Origin: Aquificaceae bacterium
Lineage (GTDB): Bacteria; Aquificota; Aquificia; Aquificales; Aquificaceae
Direction of reading: 5' to 3'
DNA: 6,951 nt
Assembly: GCA_015490215.1 (NCBI GenBank)
Contig: WFYH01000125.1
Span: 1 to 6,951, forward strand
The translations under genes and the position numbers were made by a program. Of the stretch, positions 5,531-6,951 are shown piece by piece. The stretch's first letter is position 1, and each line of letters opens with the position of its first letter. The notes under the pieces are model-generated. The model was not told where the DNA came from. It ran no database searches and saw nothing but the letters and a program-made list of their open reading frames with translations.

Positions 5531-6476
5531 CGCCTTCGGCCAGTATGCGGTAATCCTCCTCTACCACCGCTTCGGTGACGAAAGATATCCTTCCACCTCC
5601 GTCCCCCTTGAGCTTTTCCGTCAGCAGATGACTTACCTTCAACAGAACGGTTACAAGGTCATTCCCTTAGAAGAGCTTTTAGACCTCCTTGAGAAAGGCT
5701 CCCCCATACCGCCTAAGACTGTGGTAATCACCGTTGACGATGGCTACAAAAGCACTATGAAGGCTTATGAGGTCCTAAAGGAGTTCGGATATCCTTTTAC
5801 CGTTTTCCTCTACATGGAAGCTGTGGGAAGGTATCCTGATTTCCTCTCCTATGAAGATATTGAAGTCCTTAAAAGATACGGCAAGGTAACCTTCGGCAAC
5901 CACTCATACTCCCACGAAGCCTTTGGACTTTCCGAAGACACTGAAGCGTTTCTTGAAGATCTTGAAAAAAGTGAAAGGAGATTTAAAGAGATATTCGGAG
6001 AAAAGCCCCTCTTTTACGCCTTTCCTTACGGATACTACAATCGGGAGCTTATAGAGGTGCTTAAAAAGAGAGGTTACAAAGCGCTTTTTACCCAAGACCC
6101 CGGAAGCGTGGGAAGATACACGGACAGGTTCTTGATCCCCCGCGTAGCGGTGGTAGGCACGTTGGCTACCATGGAAAGTTTCTCGGAAAGGCTCGGTTGG
6201 GAACCTCTTCCCGTGCAGGAAAGATTCCCTCGAGAGGGATTTTTAGAAGAGAACCCGCCGAAAGAGATAGGTGTCCGCCTGCTCAGCGGGAAGAACTACA
6301 CCAAATGTGCAGTATACGTAAGCGAACAGGGGTGGAAGTGGGCTAAAAAGGAAGGGGATAAAGTTTACGCCACAGGCTTTGAAGAGTTCAAAAGAAAGTG
6401 GAACAGGCTCGGGGTAAGATGTAAAAATAAGAAGACGGGTGCTTTAGCCTACCATTTTTGGATGGTTGTAAAGTGA
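5445..6476 (+). CDS. Secreted polysaccharide deacetylase (NodB/PgaB-like, carbohydrate esterase 4)
   Basis: 343 residues with a signal peptide: polar n-region 1-16, hydrophobic 17-27 and a likely cut after SVSA (residue 30). The fold opens with YAVILLYHRFGD, and all deacetylase motifs are present. They are TVDDG with base D98 and metal ligand D99, HSYSH with metal ligands H153 and H157, and AFPYG (192-196), where Ala replaces the usual Arg, as in PgaB/IcaB-type enzymes. Such enzymes remove N-acetyl groups from GlcNAc polymers (peptidoglycan, poly-GlcNAc or capsule) outside the cytoplasm with a divalent metal. Residues about 262-343 form an extra, unrecognised domain with two cysteines (C288, C326) that could form a disulfide. 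The gene overlaps the glucosaminidase gene by 86 bases, suggesting co-regulation, and its TGA overlaps the hicA GTG as GTGA. The family call is secure; the substrate is not known. Confidence 0.92.
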   Translation: MLESSGRSSKTTTLTGLIFALLILITSVSAFGQYAVILLYHRFGDERYPSTSVPLELFRQQMTYLQQNGYKVIPLEELLDLLEKGSPIPPKTVVITVDDGYKSTMKAYEVLKEFGYPFTVFLYMEAVGRYPDFLSYEDIEVLKRYGKVTFGNHSYSHEAFGLSEDTEAFLEDLEKSERRFKEIFGEKPLFYAFPYGYYNRELIEVLKKRGYKALFTQDPGSVGRYTDRFLIPRVAVVGTLATMESFSERLGWEPLPVQERFPREGFLEENPPKEIGVRLLSGKNYTKCAVYVSEQGWKWAKKEGDKVYATGFEEFKRKWNRLGVRCKNKKTGALAYHFWMVVK

Positions 6477-6696
6477 AAGACAGGAGGAAGCTTAAAAACC
6501 TAACCGCAAGGGAGGTTTTAGAAATACTTAAAAGAGAAGGCTGGTATGAAGTAGCTCAGAAGGGTTCACATGTTCAGCTAAAGCATCCTGAAAAGAAGGG
6601 GAAAATAACGGTTCCTATTCATAAGGGGAAGGTCTGCCGATAGGAACTGTAAAATCAATATTTAAACAGGCAGGGATAAAAGATGTTGAAGACTAA
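6473..6696 (+). pseudogene. hicA: HicA-family mRNA interferase toxin, broken by a one-base frameshift
   Basis: HicA is a small double-stranded-RNA-binding-fold ribonuclease that cuts mRNA when not bound by HicB. The first frame, from GTG at 6473 (GTGA overlap with the previous stop; a TTG at 6458 is also possible), gives LKNLTAREVLEILKREGW, the signature QKGSHVQLKHP with catalytic H33, and ITVPIHKGK. It then stops at TAG 6641-6643 after 56 residues. The next frame continues as PIGTVKSIFKQAGIKD from 6637 to TAA 6694-6696, exactly the C-terminal helix expected of the family (HKGK-x-(L/x)-xIGTxKSIxKQAGI). One missing base near 6634-6637 explains the break; restoring it gives about 74 residues, a normal HicA length, and a 14-base overlap with hicB, the usual layout. 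AGGAGG at 6482-6487 has no standard start codon at proper spacing. As written the toxin lacks its last helix and is probably inactive; programmed frameshifting or a base-calling error are alternatives. Confidence 0.85.
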
Positions 6697-6925
6697 GGTT
6701 AGGTTTCTTGTCGCCCTTAGGAAGGATGAGGGGAGCGATTGGGGAGCCGAAGTAATAGGGGCTCCCATATTTAGCGTTGGTTCTTCTCCCGAAGAAGCCC
6801 TTGAGAACCTCAAGTCCGCCATCTACTTACATTATGAAGGAGAAAACATAGACTACGACATTCCCGTTGAAATTCTTAATTCGGGCGAGTATGATGATGC
6901 AATATTGAGGATATTAGAAGTCTAA
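6683..6925 (+). CDS. hicB: HicB-family antitoxin, short form
   Basis: 80 residues, ATG at 6683 with AGGG at 6672-6675 (7 bases away), TAA at 6923-6925. HicB antitoxins bind HicA and block its active site. The sequence shows the partial RNase-H-like HicB fold: strand KVRFLVAL near the start, W20-GAEVIGAPIFSVG (usually YGAxVPxLPGCxSxG), then SPEEALENLKSAIYLHYEGE (35-54), the family's conserved helix. There is no room for a C-terminal helix-turn-helix or ribbon-helix-helix DNA-binding domain, so autoregulation through HicB itself is unlikely, as in other minimal HicB proteins. It follows the frameshifted hicA and would overlap its repaired frame by 14 bases. Unlike the toxin, its reading frame is intact. 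Confidence 0.88.
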   Translation: MLKTKVRFLVALRKDEGSDWGAEVIGAPIFSVGSSPEEALENLKSAIYLHYEGENIDYDIPVEILNSGEYDDAILRILEV

Positions 6926-6951
6926 AGGGCACCCACCGAAGAAGGATGAAG
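6926..6951. other. Window end, no feature assigned
   Basis: Twenty-six bases follow the hicB stop. I see no hairpin, T-tract or promoter. An ATG occurs at 6946, with GAAGG directly before it, too close to act as a ribosome binding site. Too little sequence remains to say whether a gene starts here. Confidence 0.3.

Noticed and set aside
6273..6287. CCGC...GCGG inverted repeat in the deacetylase gene
   Set aside because: Only four base pairs, inside a coding region with no following T-run; expected by chance.
6625..6640. Programmed -1 frameshift signal in hicA
   Set aside because: No X-XXY-YYZ slippery heptamer in the reading frame and no obvious downstream stem-loop, so a plain one-base deletion is the simpler explanation; kept only as an alternative in the finding.

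Overview
This window looks like a chromosomal segment of a thermophilic bacterium, most likely a member of the Aquificales (Aquifex/Hydrogenobacter/Thermocrinis relatives). The reasons are heavy use of AGG/AGA and ATA codons, Lys/Glu-rich proteins, very tight gene packing (12 to 28 bases between non-overlapping genes) and an rpoC C-terminus with extra sandwich-barrel modules. This placement rests on overall character and was not tested by any search.

Left part (1-1508): the 3' third of rpoC (RNA polymerase beta-prime) on the + strand, cut by the window edge. It ends at a compact GC-rich hairpin (1515-1532) shared with a convergent minus-strand gene (1537-2592) for a membrane-anchored PilZ protein, a probable cyclic-di-GMP receptor.

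Middle and right (2617-6925): seven + strand genes, packed like one operon, start only 24 bases from the divergent pilZ start. They are: moaC with an unexplained C-terminal extension of about 110 residues; ubiX, joined to it by an ATGA overlap; a secreted FecR-domain protein; a Bax-like glucosaminidase; a secreted polysaccharide deacetylase that overlaps it by 86 bases; and a HicA/HicB toxin-antitoxin pair. The hicA reading frame is broken by an apparent one-base deletion. The missing C-terminal helix is still readable in the next frame, so this is probably a decayed toxin with an intact antitoxin.

How the genes fit together: moaC (molybdenum cofactor) and ubiX (prenylated FMN) are cofactor genes. 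The three exported proteins after them form a plausible envelope or peptidoglycan module: a FecR-type binding or scaffold protein, a glycan hydrolase and a glycan N-deacetylase. I see no tRNA, rRNA, insertion sequence or CRISPR array, and no gene-free stretch above 300 bases. The observations most worth checking are the hicA frameshift, the moaC extension with its G7 and G8 runs, and the duplicated module plus Cys/His insertion in rpoC.
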